From assembly GCF_001679325.1 (NCBI RefSeq), contig NZ_LZMX01000002.1: DNA of 64,000 bases; one strand, given 5' to 3'. Positions 25,831 to 34,970 of the stretch are shown piece after piece; within the stretch, counting starts at the first letter, position 1, and each line of letters begins with the position of its first letter. The translations under genes and the position numbers were made by a program. Origin of the DNA: Haemophilus_D parainfluenzae_AD. Its GTDB lineage: Bacteria > Pseudomonadota > Gammaproteobacteria > Enterobacterales > Pasteurellaceae. The notes under the pieces were generated by a model that made no database searches, was not told the DNA's origin, and was given only the letters and a program-made list of their open reading frames with translations.

Positions 25831-26637
25831 ATGTGTACAACCTGTGGCTGTGGCCATCCAGACCAAGTCAGAATCGGAGAATTACCGCATGTTCATAATG
25901 ATTCCAATGCGCAACATGCAACAAAACTACCTAATTTTTCTCACTCCTCCTTCCGCATGCCAGACTTTCCACAACAAGAAGAAACCCAGCAACGATTACT
26001 GAAAGTAGAACAAGATATTCTTGGTGCCAACAATCAATTAGCCGATATGAATCGTCGCTTTTTCGCGAATCAACATATTTTGGCACTTAATCTTGTTTCA
26101 AGTCCAGGTTCAGGCAAAACAACTTTATTGACGACCACACTAAATGCATTAAAAAATGACTATCCTTGTTATGTGATCGAAGGGGATCAACAAACAGAAA
26201 ATGATGCGGATCGTATTCGTCAAACGGGTGTGCCGGCGATTCAAGTTAATACAGGAAAAGGTTGTCATTTAGATGCACAAATGATTGGTAATGCATTGGT
26301 GAAATTGCAGCCACAGGAAAATAGTCTGATGTTTATTGAAAATGTCGGAAACCTAGTTTGTCCATCAGAATTTGATTTAGGTGAGCATGCCAAAGTAGTG
26401 ATTTTATCTGTGACAGAAGGCGAAGATAAACCACTCAAATATCCACATATGTTTGCGGCTTCGAAGTTAATGATTTTAAACAAAGTGGATTTACTGCCGT
26501 ACTTAAATTTTGATGTGGAAAAATGTATTGCTTATGCGAAACAAGTGAATCCAACAATTGAGGTTATCCAGTTGTCTTCTCAAAGTGGAGAAGGGTTACA
26601 GCAATGGCTAGACTGGTTAAAAGCGCAAGAACGATAG
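25831..26637 (+). CDS. hypB: Hydrogenase nickel-insertion GTPase HypB
   Basis: 268 aa. The N-terminal MCTTCGCG holds the high-affinity nickel motif CxxCGC. The GTPase core has P-loop PGSGKTTLL, the metal-binding IEGDQQTENDADRIR region, ENVGNLVCP and the base-recognition NKVD. A linker of about 60 residues with several His (HVHND, FSHSSF) sits between the two parts; it is modest, not a long His-rich store. GAGGTGA ribosome site. Followed 9 nt later by hypD. Confidence 0.95.
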   Translation: MCTTCGCGHPDQVRIGELPHVHNDSNAQHATKLPNFSHSSFRMPDFPQQEETQQRLLKVEQDILGANNQLADMNRRFFANQHILALNLVSSPGSGKTTLLTTTLNALKNDYPCYVIEGDQQTENDADRIRQTGVPAIQVNTGKGCHLDAQMIGNALVKLQPQENSLMFIENVGNLVCPSEFDLGEHAKVVILSVTEGEDKPLKYPHMFAASKLMILNKVDLLPYLNFDVEKCIAYAKQVNPTIEVIQLSSQSGEGLQQWLDWLKAQER

Positions 26638-26646
26638 GAGCATCAA

Positions 26647-27759
26647 ATGCAGTTTGTTGATGAATTTCGTGATCCTGAACTGGCTAAAAGTCTGTTGCAG
26701 CGGTTACAAAAAATAATGGAAAACCAACCGCACTTTACGCCAGAAAATCCGTTATATCTGATGGAGGTCTGTGGCGGACATACTCATACCATTTTTAAAT
26801 TTGGGCTGGATCGCTTATTACCCAAAAGTATTGAATTTATTCACGGTCCAGGCTGCCCGGTGTGTGTATTACCGATGGGGCGAATTGATGTATGTATTGA
26901 GATTGCTCGTCGTCCAGAAGTAATTTTCTGTACTTTCGGTGATGCCATGCGAGTACGTGGACGTTTAGGTTCATTATTAGAAGCTAAAGCACAGGGCGCA
27001 GATGTTCGAATCGTTTATTCGCCGCTCGATGCATTGAATATTGCATCAAATAATCCAGATAAAAAAGTGGTGTTCTTTTCACTCGGTTTTGAAACGACGA
27101 TGCCGAGTGCTGCAATTACCTTGCAACAAGCGAAAAAACAGCAGGTAAAAAACTTTTTTGTGGTATGTCAAAATATCACTATCATCCCAACATTACACAG
27201 CTTATTATCACAAGGACAAGTCAAAATTGACGGCTTTCTTGCACCAGGTCATGTCAGCATGGTGATTGGTTCTGAACCTTATCAGGAATTGTGTGATACC
27301 TACCATAAGCCTTTTGTGATCACTGGTTTTGAGCCTTTAGATATCCTACAAGCAATTTTAATGTTGGTGACACAGATTGTTGAAAAACGCTGTGAAGTGG
27401 AAAATCAGTATAAACGTATCGTACACCAACATGGCAATGAGTTAGCACAACAGGCAATCAGTGAAGTGTTCCGCTTGAAAGCCAGCAGTGAATGGCGTGG
27501 ATTAGGCGAAATTGCGGAATCGGGTGTTGAACTGACAGATGATTATCAATGCTTTGATGCAGAAGCGCATTTTGCTTGCCAGCCACATCAAGTTGCCGAT
27601 GATCCTGATTCTCGCTGCGGTGATGTACTGATCGGAAAATGTAAGCCGGCGGATTGCCCATTATTTGCTAAAAAATGTAATCCTGACAATGCTTATGGTG
27701 CATTGATGGTGTCTTCCGAAGGGGCATGTGCGGCCTATTATCAATATAGACGGGAATAA
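26647..27759 (+). CDS. hypD: Hydrogenase maturation Fe-S protein HypD
   Basis: 370 aa scaffold on which, with HypC, the Fe(CN)2CO unit is built. Conserved Cys in CGGHTHTIFKFG, GPGCPVCVLP and the [4Fe-4S] C-terminal set (CGDVLIGKCKP, DCPLF). AGGAGCATCAA ribosome site. Partner HypC is encoded 23 kb upstream at 3211-3486. Confidence 0.95.
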   Translation: MQFVDEFRDPELAKSLLQRLQKIMENQPHFTPENPLYLMEVCGGHTHTIFKFGLDRLLPKSIEFIHGPGCPVCVLPMGRIDVCIEIARRPEVIFCTFGDAMRVRGRLGSLLEAKAQGADVRIVYSPLDALNIASNNPDKKVVFFSLGFETTMPSAAITLQQAKKQQVKNFFVVCQNITIIPTLHSLLSQGQVKIDGFLAPGHVSMVIGSEPYQELCDTYHKPFVITGFEPLDILQAILMLVTQIVEKRCEVENQYKRIVHQHGNELAQQAISEVFRLKASSEWRGLGEIAESGVELTDDYQCFDAEAHFACQPHQVADDPDSRCGDVLIGKCKPADCPLFAKKCNPDNAYGALMVSSEGACAAYYQYRRE

Positions 27760-27763
27760 AACA

Positions 27764-28777
27764 ATGACTGATTTTATTACAATGGCACACGGAAATGGTG
27801 GTGCCACAATGCAAGAGTTGATCCGCGATTATTTTGTCGAGGCATTTGATAATCCAATACTTTCACAAGGCGAAGATCAGGCTCGTATTGCTTTACAAGA
27901 GTTAGATGCTTTAGGTGGAACATTGTCATTTTCTACCGATAGTTTTGTGATTGATCCGATTTTTTTCCCTGGTGGCGACATTGGTAAACTCGCTGTATGT
28001 GGTACCGCTAACGATGTAGCGGTATGCGGTGCCGTACCAAAATATTTGTCTTGTGGCTTTATTTTGGAAGAAGGCTTACCACTGGAAACTTTAAAAAAAT
28101 TGATTCAATCTATGGCAAAAGCCTGTCAGTCAGCCGGTATTCAAGTGGTAACAGGTGATACCAAAGTAGTACAAAAAGGCGCGATAGATAAAGTGTTTAT
28201 CAATACAGCCGGTATTGGTGTTATTCCAAACGGACTCGACTGGGGCGTGCATCGCATTCAACCAGGTGATCAGATTATCGTGAGTGGTACTTTGGGTGAT
28301 CATGGTGCAACCATTTTGAATTTACGTGAAAATCTTGGTATTCAAACGGATTTACGCAGTGATTGTGCTGTGCTTGCCCCGCTTATTGATTGTATTCGTC
28401 CGATTGAAGGGGTGAAAGCTGTACGCGATGCGACCCGTGGTGGTGTGAATGCGGTACTTCACGAATTTGCACAGGCACAAAAAGTAGGGATTCAAATTGA
28501 TGAAACGGTATTACCAATTCGTCAGGAAGTACGTGGTATTTGCGAATTACTCGGTTTGGATGCATTAAATTTTGCCAATGAAGGCAAACTGGTGATTGTG
28601 GTGGATAAAGAAAAAACAGCTGAAATTCTGACCGCACTTCGTAGCCATCCATTAGGTGAAAATGCGACCATAATCGGCGAGGTAACGACTGATGGTAAAG
28701 TTCGAGCAGTTGGTCTTTTCGGTCAAAGTCGTTTATTAGACTTACCACGCAACGAACCTTTACCACGAATCTGTTAA
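27764..28777 (+). CDS. hypE: Hydrogenase maturation cyanide-forming protein HypE
   Basis: About 337 aa. Dehydrates the C-terminal carbamoyl-Cys, made by HypF, to thiocyanate. The chain ends PRIC with the required terminal Cys. AHGNGGATMQELI near the start and GDTKVVQKG, RDATRGGVNAVLHEFA are PurM-like ATP-site motifs. I chose ATG 27764, 4 nt after the hypD stop; the longer frame from GTG 27728 overlaps hypD and adds no conserved sequence. Confidence 0.95.
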   Translation: MTDFITMAHGNGGATMQELIRDYFVEAFDNPILSQGEDQARIALQELDALGGTLSFSTDSFVIDPIFFPGGDIGKLAVCGTANDVAVCGAVPKYLSCGFILEEGLPLETLKKLIQSMAKACQSAGIQVVTGDTKVVQKGAIDKVFINTAGIGVIPNGLDWGVHRIQPGDQIIVSGTLGDHGATILNLRENLGIQTDLRSDCAVLAPLIDCIRPIEGVKAVRDATRGGVNAVLHEFAQAQKVGIQIDETVLPIRQEVRGICELLGLDALNFANEGKLVIVVDKEKTAEILTALRSHPLGENATIIGEVTTDGKVRAVGLFGQSRLLDLPRNEPLPRIC

Positions 28778-28780
28778 GCA

Positions 28781-28813
28781 AAAACCGGTTTAATTTAAAA
28801 TTAAACCGGTTTT
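28781..28813. terminator. Bidirectional terminator between hypE and the HI1450-like gene
   Basis: A 14-bp perfect stem, AAAACCGGTTTAAT (28781-28794) with ATTAAACCGGTTTT (28800-28813), 5-nt loop. Symmetric A and T ends serve both convergent genes. Confidence 0.93.
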
Positions 28814-28844
28814 AGTTTGTAAATTGATATGTGTGAGAAGAGTG

Positions 28845-29168
28845 CTATTTTTTCCAAATAACGTGGAATTCACGATCTTCTTCTCGGTGTGAAATTAAGA
28901 ATTTCGCAAACACATCATCCATTTCATCTTTCTCATTTACTAATCCGACCCAAACTTCAGCAAAAGCCTCAGGATCGATTAACACCCCAATTTCTTGTTC
29001 CCAATCATCGGCAGTTTCGACAAACTCGACTGCACCACGATCTTCAAATTGCAGATTGAATAGCATAATATCAGCGGGATCGAGATTTTCGCCTGCCATC
29101 TCTAAGAAAATATCATAAGCAAGATCAATCGCTGCATCTGGATCGAGTTTTTGAATATCAGTTGTCAT
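28845..29168 (-). CDS. HI1450/YciU-like acidic dsDNA-mimic protein (DUF440)
   Basis: 107 aa, very acidic, nearly the same as H. influenzae HI1450: LDPDAAIDLAYDIFLEMAGE, VEFVETADDWEQEIGVLID and a C-terminal REEDREFHVIWKK. HI1450 has a fold whose negative surface resembles duplex DNA and is reported to bind the HU-alpha protein; the physiological role is unclear. Start at ATG 29168 (GGAAAACCC upstream); the longer 126-aa frame is not conserved. Confidence 0.88.
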   Translation of the reverse strand: MTTDIQKLDPDAAIDLAYDIFLEMAGENLDPADIMLFNLQFEDRGAVEFVETADDWEQEIGVLIDPEAFAEVWVGLVNEKDEMDDVFAKFLISHREEDREFHVIWKK

Positions 29169-29264
29169 TGGGTTTTCCTTCATCAAGTCAATTGCGCGTA
29201 TGATACCGCAAGAAACAGAAAACAAAAAGTGCGGTCAAATTCATCTATATTTTGCTTATAGTAG

Positions 29265-30125
29265 TTAAACCTCAACTCGTTTTCCTATATCTTTCAAATT
29301 AGAAAATTGCTCGAGTAATCGAGGTGCATCATCAAGACTAATCGCAAATGTCCAAAGATAAGTAATTACTGCATAAATATGCCCAGCTTGCACACCTTTA
29401 GTTGTGGCTAAATTAACTACAGCGACACCAAATAAAATAGCTGATGCAATGCCAATCCATAAATAACCCGTTGCTTCACGATTAGATAAACGGATACGTA
29501 AATAGGCGAGCCAGTCATAATGTTTATTTAAGTGATAATTGCTTTTTTGTTCAATTACGTTGACTTCTTTTTCTAACCGATCGTTAAGCTTTAAATAAAG
29601 CAAATCATTTGTTTTTGAGTATTTAGGTAATAAAAGACCAAAAAACACCAATATTAAACAAGCCGTTATGCCAGACCAAAATTCTAGCCACAATAGCATT
29701 ATAGCCGCACCAACGATGGAAAAACTCGACATAATTAATGTTGGTAGATGTTGTTCAAAAAAGTCCACAAATTGACGTGATAATGCTACACGAGCAGTAA
29801 TTGCTGAGATGTTTAATCCTTTCTCTCGTTGGTTAATGATAACCGGCACGGCAAGCTCTGCGTAAATACGAGCAAAACTACGAGTGTCTACTGCACGGCG
29901 AGCTGCACCAATTCCCCAAATGATAAGCACTAAAAGGGAATAGCTAAGTGAAAGCAACACATCTCCATTCATTATTGCATTAACAGCAAAGCCCCCAAAA
30001 ACGGGATAAGTAATAAAGAGAATGTTCTCTAATGTGACCAAGCTAAAAGTAAAAAAAAGACGTTTTTTGTTGTTTTTGGCGATTGATTTAATATTTTCTA
30101 TCGCATTTGAAGTTATTTTAGTCAT
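29265..30125 (-). CDS. ABC-transporter-type six-helix membrane protein without ATPase
   Basis: About 286 aa. Hydrophobic segments such as FFTFSLVTLENILFITYPVF, LLVLIIWGIGAARRAV, SSFSIVGAAIMLLWLEFW and YLWIGIASAILFGVAVV follow the ABC exporter membrane-domain layout. It ends soon after the sixth helix, before any Walker A, so no nucleotide-binding domain is present, and none is encoded next door. Divergent MarR gene and shared operators suggest substrate-induced expression. ATG 30125 is preferred over ATG 30158, because an operator copy and a TATAAT-like box lie between them. Substrate unknown. Confidence 0.6.
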   Translation of the reverse strand: MTKITSNAIENIKSIAKNNKKRLFFTFSLVTLENILFITYPVFGGFAVNAIMNGDVLLSLSYSLLVLIIWGIGAARRAVDTRSFARIYAELAVPVIINQREKGLNISAITARVALSRQFVDFFEQHLPTLIMSSFSIVGAAIMLLWLEFWSGITACLILVFFGLLLPKYSKTNDLLYLKLNDRLEKEVNVIEQKSNYHLNKHYDWLAYLRIRLSNREATGYLWIGIASAILFGVAVVNLATTKGVQAGHIYAVITYLWTFAISLDDAPRLLEQFSNLKDIGKRVEV

Positions 30126-30131
30126 AAAGAT

Positions 30132-30206
30132 ATAGTCCAATAATTTACTAAATTGCATAAATTATAGTCTCAAAAGTTACTAAAATAAAGTAAATTTTAA
30201 GACTAT
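30132..30206. promoter_or_regulatory. Three-copy MarR-type operator in divergent promoter
   Basis: ATAGTCTCAAAAGTTACT (30164-30181) and the inverted copy at 30189-30206 agree at 16 of 18 positions. A third copy, ATAGTCCAATAATTTACT (30132-30149), in direct orientation, agrees at 15 of 18 with the inverted one. A TATAAT -10 for the leftward gene lies within the first copy (30162-30167 region). Bound regulator inferred to be the divergent MarR protein. Confidence 0.7.
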
Positions 30207-30261
30207 GTTTTTATGATTGAAATGATAGAATAAGACAAACAGAGAAAGTTGAGGGATAGAA

Positions 30262-30693
30262 ATGAATAATTTTGAGTTGCTTGATAAGCACATTTCAGAA
30301 ATTGATGAGGTGCTGGATACATGGATTGAGCAGAAATTTTTACTTAATTACAATCATTTTGCTGTGCTCTATTGTTTAGCTAGTGCTGAAAATGGACAAT
30401 GCACACAAAAGCAAATTTGTGATGAATGGTATCTGCCAAAACAAACCGTGTTTAATATTTGCAAAGAATTTCGAGAAAAAGGATGGATTGAATTTTATCC
30501 GAGTTCAACAGATAAACGTGAAAGGATTATGCAATTAACAAATGCAGGTAAATTGCAAGCAGAACCGATTTATGAGGCGACCACAGAAATGTTTGAGAAC
30601 GCATTTAATGTATTTGGAAAGCAGAAATCTTCTCAACTTTTTGCATTAATGTCTGAATTTTCCCAAATCTGTCGAAATGTAATGAATAAATAA
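30262..30693 (+). CDS. MarR-family transcriptional regulator
   Basis: 143 aa. Winged-helix core: CDEWYLPKQTVFNICKEFRE (recognition helix region) and the wing STDKRERIMQLTNAG. AGAAAGTTGAGGG precedes the ATG. Faces an ABC-type membrane protein gene across a repeated operator, the usual repressor-exporter arrangement. Ligand unknown. Confidence 0.85.
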   Translation: MNNFELLDKHISEIDEVLDTWIEQKFLLNYNHFAVLYCLASAENGQCTQKQICDEWYLPKQTVFNICKEFREKGWIEFYPSSTDKRERIMQLTNAGKLQAEPIYEATTEMFENAFNVFGKQKSSQLFALMSEFSQICRNVMNK

Positions 30694-30735
30694 AAAGTGC
30701 GGTCAAATCATCGTTGTTTTTTGACCGCACTTATT
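30692..30735. terminator. Terminator built from an inverted uptake-signal pair (MarR/ppc)
   Basis: AAAAAGTGCGGTCAAA and its complement TTTGACCGCACTT, loop about 11 nt, then TTTTT. Two uptake signals in opposite orientation form the stem, placed between convergent genes. Confidence 0.88.
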
Positions 30736-30749
30736 TTTAGTTGCTGTAA

Positions 30750-33389
30750 CTAGCCCGTATTTCGCATACCTGCTGCAATACCGGTGATGGTAATCATCAA
30801 GGCTTGCTCGACATCAGGGCTTGGGTTTTCAGGCAATTCACGGAAACGACGGAGCAATTCCACTTGAAGGAGATTGAGCGGATCCGTATAAACATTACGT
30901 AATGCAATAGAATCTGCGATCCACGGCAAGTCCGCCATTAATTCATCTTTGTGAGAAAGCGAAAGCACGGTTTTGATATCCGCATTGAGTTGGTTACGCA
31001 GATTTTCACCTAAATACCAAAGCTCTTTTTTCACTAAGTTATGATCATATTGCTCAGAAAGCCAAGTATCGGTTTTACTGAACACCATTTCTAACATACC
31101 CACGCGAGTAGAGAAAAATGGCCAAGCTTTGCACATTTCTTCAATAATATGGCCTTTGCCTTCATCCACAATTTTTTGAATTGCCGCACCTGCACCAAGC
31201 CATGCCGGTAGCATTAAGCGGTTTTGCATCCAAGCAAAAATCCATGGAATGGCACGCAAGCTTTCTACGCCCCCATTTGGATTACGTTTTGCAGGACGAG
31301 AGCCAAGTGGTAGTTTAGACAGTTCTTGTTCCGGTGTGGCACTGCGGAAATAAGGCACGAAGTCTTTATCACCACGAACAACACTACGGTAAATGTCGCA
31401 TGAAGTAGCGGAAAGTTCATCCATCACAGTACGCCATTCTGCTTTTGGTTCTGGCGGTGGAAGTAAGTTTGCTTCCAAAATTGCACTCGCATAAAGATCA
31501 AAGGTTTCAACCGCAACTTCTGGTAAACCAAGTTTAAAGCGGATCATTTCCCCTTGTTCAGTCACGCGTAAACCATTTTTGAGTGAGCGTGGTGGCTGAG
31601 AAAGTAATGCTGCATGTGCAGGCGCACCACCTCGACCGATTGTACCACCACGACCATGGAATAAAGTGAGTTCAATACCTAGCTCTTCGGTTAAATTGAC
31701 TAACGCTTCTTGTGCACGATATTGTGCCCATGAAGCAGCCATCATACCTGCATCTTTGGCAGAATCAGAATAACCAATCATCACCATTTGATGATTGTTA
31801 ATCACGCCACGATACCAACCAATATTGAATAATTGACGCATGACTCTTTCAGAAGCATCTAAGTCATCTAAGGTTTCAAAGAGTGGTACGACAGGAATAT
31901 GATAAGGCACGCCCGCTTCTTTTAGTAATAAATGCACGGCAAGCACATCAGAGGCACTTCTCGCCATGGAAATAATATAGCAAGCAATTACACCTTGTTT
32001 TTGTTGTGCAATAACTTTGCACGTCTCTAAAATTTCTTGGGTTTCTGCAGACGGCTTCCAATGGGTTGGAATTAATGGGCGACGAGAATTCAATTCACGT
32101 ACTAAGAAAGATTGTTTCTCTGCCTCGCTCCACTGTGCATAATCACCAATGCCAAGATAACGGGTGATTTCTGCAATAGCATCTGTATGGCGAGTACTTT
32201 CTTGACGGATATCCATTTGTGAAAGAGTGACACCAAAACAGCGAATGCGATGTAAAATATCCAATAAGGAACCATTGGCAATAATACGCATGCCGCATGC
32301 CATCAATGATTGATAGCAGTCATAGAGTGGTTCCCAAAGCTGATTATCTTCCATGATAATATCCGCTTGGTTTACGCGTGGCGGACGATTTGCCATGCAA
32401 TCATCAAAGTAATCAAGGGTCGCGATAAGTTTTGCGCGAAGTTCTTTGACCACAAAACGATAAGGCTCTAAATGCTCACCATATTTTGCGGTAAATTCTG
32501 GTGTGCATTTGACCATGGATAATTCATCGGCAAGGGATTTGATGTCATTTAAGAATAAATCAGCTGCTTTCCAACGAGCAAGATAGAGGACTTGTTGGGT
32601 GATTTTTGAGGTAACGAATGGATTTCCATCACGGTCACCGCCCATCCAAGAAGAAATTCTGACAGGACGTAAGCCCACGGGTAAGTCGTAGCCTAAGAAT
32701 TCACGAGCATGTTCATTTAATTGACGTAAGAATTCCGGCACGCCTTGCCATAGGCTGTTTTCAATCATCGCATAGCCCCATTTTGCTTCATCGAATGGGG
32801 TAGGGCGAACTGTACGGATCTCATTGGTATGCCACGCTTCAGCAATTAAACGAAGCAATAAGCGTTCAATAATACCTCGTTCTTTAGGTGTTAAATCATC
32901 ATGCTCTAATTTGCTTAAGCATTTATTAATCTCAACGTGTTTATGCACTAAAGAACGACGTGTAGTTTCGGTTGGATGTGCCGTTAATACAAGCTCAATA
33001 AGCAAGTTTTCAACGGTTTTGTAAACCTCTTCTTTTGAGGCATTTTGTGCTTTTAAACGTTGAAATAACGCACTCAATGAACGGTTAGAGGATTGTAAAT
33101 CTTTATGTTGGCGAGAGACGGTTTGGTATTGTTCAGCAATATTCGTTAAGTTAAGAAAATGGCTGAATGCACGCGCAACAGGAATAATATTTTCATTTGA
33201 AATGGTGGAAAGGGTATCCAACAATGTTTTACGTGCCAGGCTATCGCCTGCTCGAGATTGTTTGGACAATTGACGAACATTTTCAATTAAGGTGAGAATG
33301 TCTTCGCCTTGTGCATCATTAATGGTTTCACCAAGAAAACGCCCTAACATATTAATGTTATGGCGGAGAGTGCGATACTCATTAGTCAT
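30750..33389 (-). CDS. ppc: Phosphoenolpyruvate carboxylase
   Basis: 879 aa; carboxylates PEP to oxaloacetate to refill the TCA/fumarate branch. Active-site segments: VLTAHPTETTRRS, WMGGDRDGNPFVT, GYSDSAKDAGMMAASW and FHGRGGTIGRGGAPAH. The C-terminus ends MRNTG as in the E. coli enzyme. Length normal. Monocistronic between two uptake-signal hairpins. Confidence 0.97.
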   Translation of the reverse strand: MTNEYRTLRHNINMLGRFLGETINDAQGEDILTLIENVRQLSKQSRAGDSLARKTLLDTLSTISNENIIPVARAFSHFLNLTNIAEQYQTVSRQHKDLQSSNRSLSALFQRLKAQNASKEEVYKTVENLLIELVLTAHPTETTRRSLVHKHVEINKCLSKLEHDDLTPKERGIIERLLLRLIAEAWHTNEIRTVRPTPFDEAKWGYAMIENSLWQGVPEFLRQLNEHAREFLGYDLPVGLRPVRISSWMGGDRDGNPFVTSKITQQVLYLARWKAADLFLNDIKSLADELSMVKCTPEFTAKYGEHLEPYRFVVKELRAKLIATLDYFDDCMANRPPRVNQADIIMEDNQLWEPLYDCYQSLMACGMRIIANGSLLDILHRIRCFGVTLSQMDIRQESTRHTDAIAEITRYLGIGDYAQWSEAEKQSFLVRELNSRRPLIPTHWKPSAETQEILETCKVIAQQKQGVIACYIISMARSASDVLAVHLLLKEAGVPYHIPVVPLFETLDDLDASERVMRQLFNIGWYRGVINNHQMVMIGYSDSAKDAGMMAASWAQYRAQEALVNLTEELGIELTLFHGRGGTIGRGGAPAHAALLSQPPRSLKNGLRVTEQGEMIRFKLGLPEVAVETFDLYASAILEANLLPPPEPKAEWRTVMDELSATSCDIYRSVVRGDKDFVPYFRSATPEQELSKLPLGSRPAKRNPNGGVESLRAIPWIFAWMQNRLMLPAWLGAGAAIQKIVDEGKGHIIEEMCKAWPFFSTRVGMLEMVFSKTDTWLSEQYDHNLVKKELWYLGENLRNQLNADIKTVLSLSHKDELMADLPWIADSIALRNVYTDPLNLLQVELLRRFRELPENPSPDVEQALMITITGIAAGMRNTG

Positions 33390-33500
33390 ATATAAACTCC
33401 GATAAAAATAAAACTAGGAGAGATATAACCAAAAATATGTATCGGGATCAAATGGTATACGTCAAAAACTTGAATTAAATCAATAAAGGCTAAAATAAGT

Positions 33501-33543
33501 AAAAAAACGACCGCACTTTTTAGATAAAATTCAAAGTGCGGTC
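33501..33543 (-). terminator. Uptake-signal-pair terminator after purR
   Basis: GACCGCACTTT (33509-33519) with AAAGTGCGGTC (33533-33543), 13-nt loop; on the minus strand the stem is followed by seven T (33501-33507). Confidence 0.9.
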
Positions 33544-33557
33544 AAAAAGTTTAATGT

Positions 33558-34568
33558 TTATTTAAGATTGCGAACTGATTTTCGAATGACGAGTTCAGGA
33601 TGGATCGCAATGCGGTGTTTTTCGTGATTATCGTTATCTTTATTGGCAATACGCTCAAACAAAAGATTAACCGCTTGCGCACCTAGACGAGACTTCGATT
33701 GGTGAATCGTTGTGAGTGGCGGTGCATAGAAACGTGATGAGTGAATATTATCATAGCCGATAATTGAGATATCATCAGGCACGCGTAAACTTTTTTCCGT
33801 AATCGCAGAGATTGCACCTAATGCCATCACATCATTACAACAGAATACGGCAGTAGGTAGGTTGTCTTGTGTGAGAATTTTATTCATACACTCGTAACCG
33901 TCTTCAGGCTCGAAGAAACCTTCCATAATCCAATTTTCATGTATTGGTAGATTGGCTTCATTCATCGCTTTTACAAAGCCCTCGTAACGGGTTCTTGCAG
34001 TCGTTTTATCTAATTCACCCGCAATAAGACCGATCGCTTTATGACCACAATCAATTAAATGTTTCGTGGCAAGGTAACCGCCCGTAAAGCTGTTATCTTC
34101 AATGATATCGGTATCTGTATTTGGACCCCAATCCATCACCACCATAGGCACAGACGAGAAACTAGAAAGTACATCGAGTGAATGTTGTGTGTATTCAGAA
34201 CACATGACCAATAAACCATCTACGCGTTTTTTGGCAAGCATTTCGACGTGGTTTTTAATTTTTTCAGGATCATTTTGTGTATTACACAAAAAAAGTGAAT
34301 AGCCTTGACGATAACAATGATCTTCAACGGCATGAATGATTTCAGCAAAATAAGGAGATTCACTGGTGGTAACAATCATCCCAATGGATTTTGTTGTATT
34401 GACTTTCAAACTCCGAGCAACAGCACTTGGTGAGTATTTCAAGCTTTTAATGGCTTGCATCACCGCCTCTTCGGTTTCTTTTGCTACAAAACGGGTTTTA
34501 TTAATTACGTGTGAAACAGTGGTGGTGGAAACACCAGCCATTTTTGCGACATCTTTAATTGTTGCCAT
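33558..34568 (-). CDS. purR: LacI-family purine repressor PurR
   Basis: 336 aa. The N-terminal LacI-type helix-turn-helix, MATIKDVAKMAGVSTTTVSH, is followed by the hinge helix SPSAVARSLK. The corepressor-binding type I periplasmic-binding fold contains MVVMDWGP, GHKAIGLIAG and VPDDISIIGYDN. Very close to E. coli PurR (341 aa). It represses purine synthesis with hypoxanthine or guanine in E. coli. I saw no clear PUR box in its own upstream region. Confidence 0.92.
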   Translation of the reverse strand: MATIKDVAKMAGVSTTTVSHVINKTRFVAKETEEAVMQAIKSLKYSPSAVARSLKVNTTKSIGMIVTTSESPYFAEIIHAVEDHCYRQGYSLFLCNTQNDPEKIKNHVEMLAKKRVDGLLVMCSEYTQHSLDVLSSFSSVPMVVMDWGPNTDTDIIEDNSFTGGYLATKHLIDCGHKAIGLIAGELDKTTARTRYEGFVKAMNEANLPIHENWIMEGFFEPEDGYECMNKILTQDNLPTAVFCCNDVMALGAISAITEKSLRVPDDISIIGYDNIHSSRFYAPPLTTIHQSKSRLGAQAVNLLFERIANKDNDNHEKHRIAIHPELVIRKSVRNLK

Positions 34569-34642
34569 AATTTTGCCTCTAGAGAATTTTTCCTATTATA
34601 AAGACTGTCACTAAATAGGTTAAGTAAATTATAAAAAATTTT

Positions 34643-34670
34643 TGAAAAAACATGCTTTATTGTTAGAATG
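34643..34670 (+). promoter_or_regulatory. Sigma-70 promoter of the YnhF-like microprotein
   Basis: TTGAAA (34643-34648), 16-bp spacer, TAGAAT (34665-34670). It lies 33 nt before the ATG at 34704. Confidence 0.6.
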
Positions 34671-34703
34671 AGTTATCTTTAACTAAACAAGTGGGAAATT
34701 AAA

Positions 34704-34784
34704 ATGAGTGATTTTGGTTACGCAATGTTAGCTGTAGTGCTTTCTTTAAGTGTTGTTGTGGGGTTGGCCACTTCAATTTTCTAA
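34704..34784 (+). CDS. YnhF-like small membrane protein (26 aa)
   Basis: Too short for usual gene calls. Begins MSDFGYAMLAVVLSLSV and continues as one hydrophobic helix to the C-terminus. GTGGGA stands about 9 nt upstream. It has its own promoter and a terminator right after it. E. coli ynhF, a 29-residue membrane protein, also lies beside purR, so position and shape both agree. Function unknown in any species I know. Confidence 0.7.
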   Translation: MSDFGYAMLAVVLSLSVVVGLATSIF

Positions 34785-34819
34785 TTGAAAGAAATAACAC
34801 ATTAATCCATTTAAAATAG

Positions 34820-34855
34820 ACCGCACTTTAAGCATTTAAAGGGCGGTTATTTTTT
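34820..34855 (+). terminator. Terminator after the microprotein, containing an uptake signal
   Basis: ACCGCACTTTAA pairs with TTTAAAGGGCGGT (one mismatch), then TTATTTTTT. The left arm is an uptake signal; the right arm is a degraded copy of its complement. Confidence 0.8.
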
Positions 34856-34970
34856 AGGACTTTTAAAGTTGGACTAAAAGCCATGCCATTGACCTATTTC
34901 TTTAGTATAATTTGCAACTATTTTCATTTACTGTAATCAAAATACTGCAAAAACCAAATTTGAGATAATT

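Noticed and set aside
34889..34911. TTGACC and TATAAT before the GT25 gene as a promoter
   Set aside because: Spacer is only 11 bp; the TATAAT may be used with another -35 that I cannot see.
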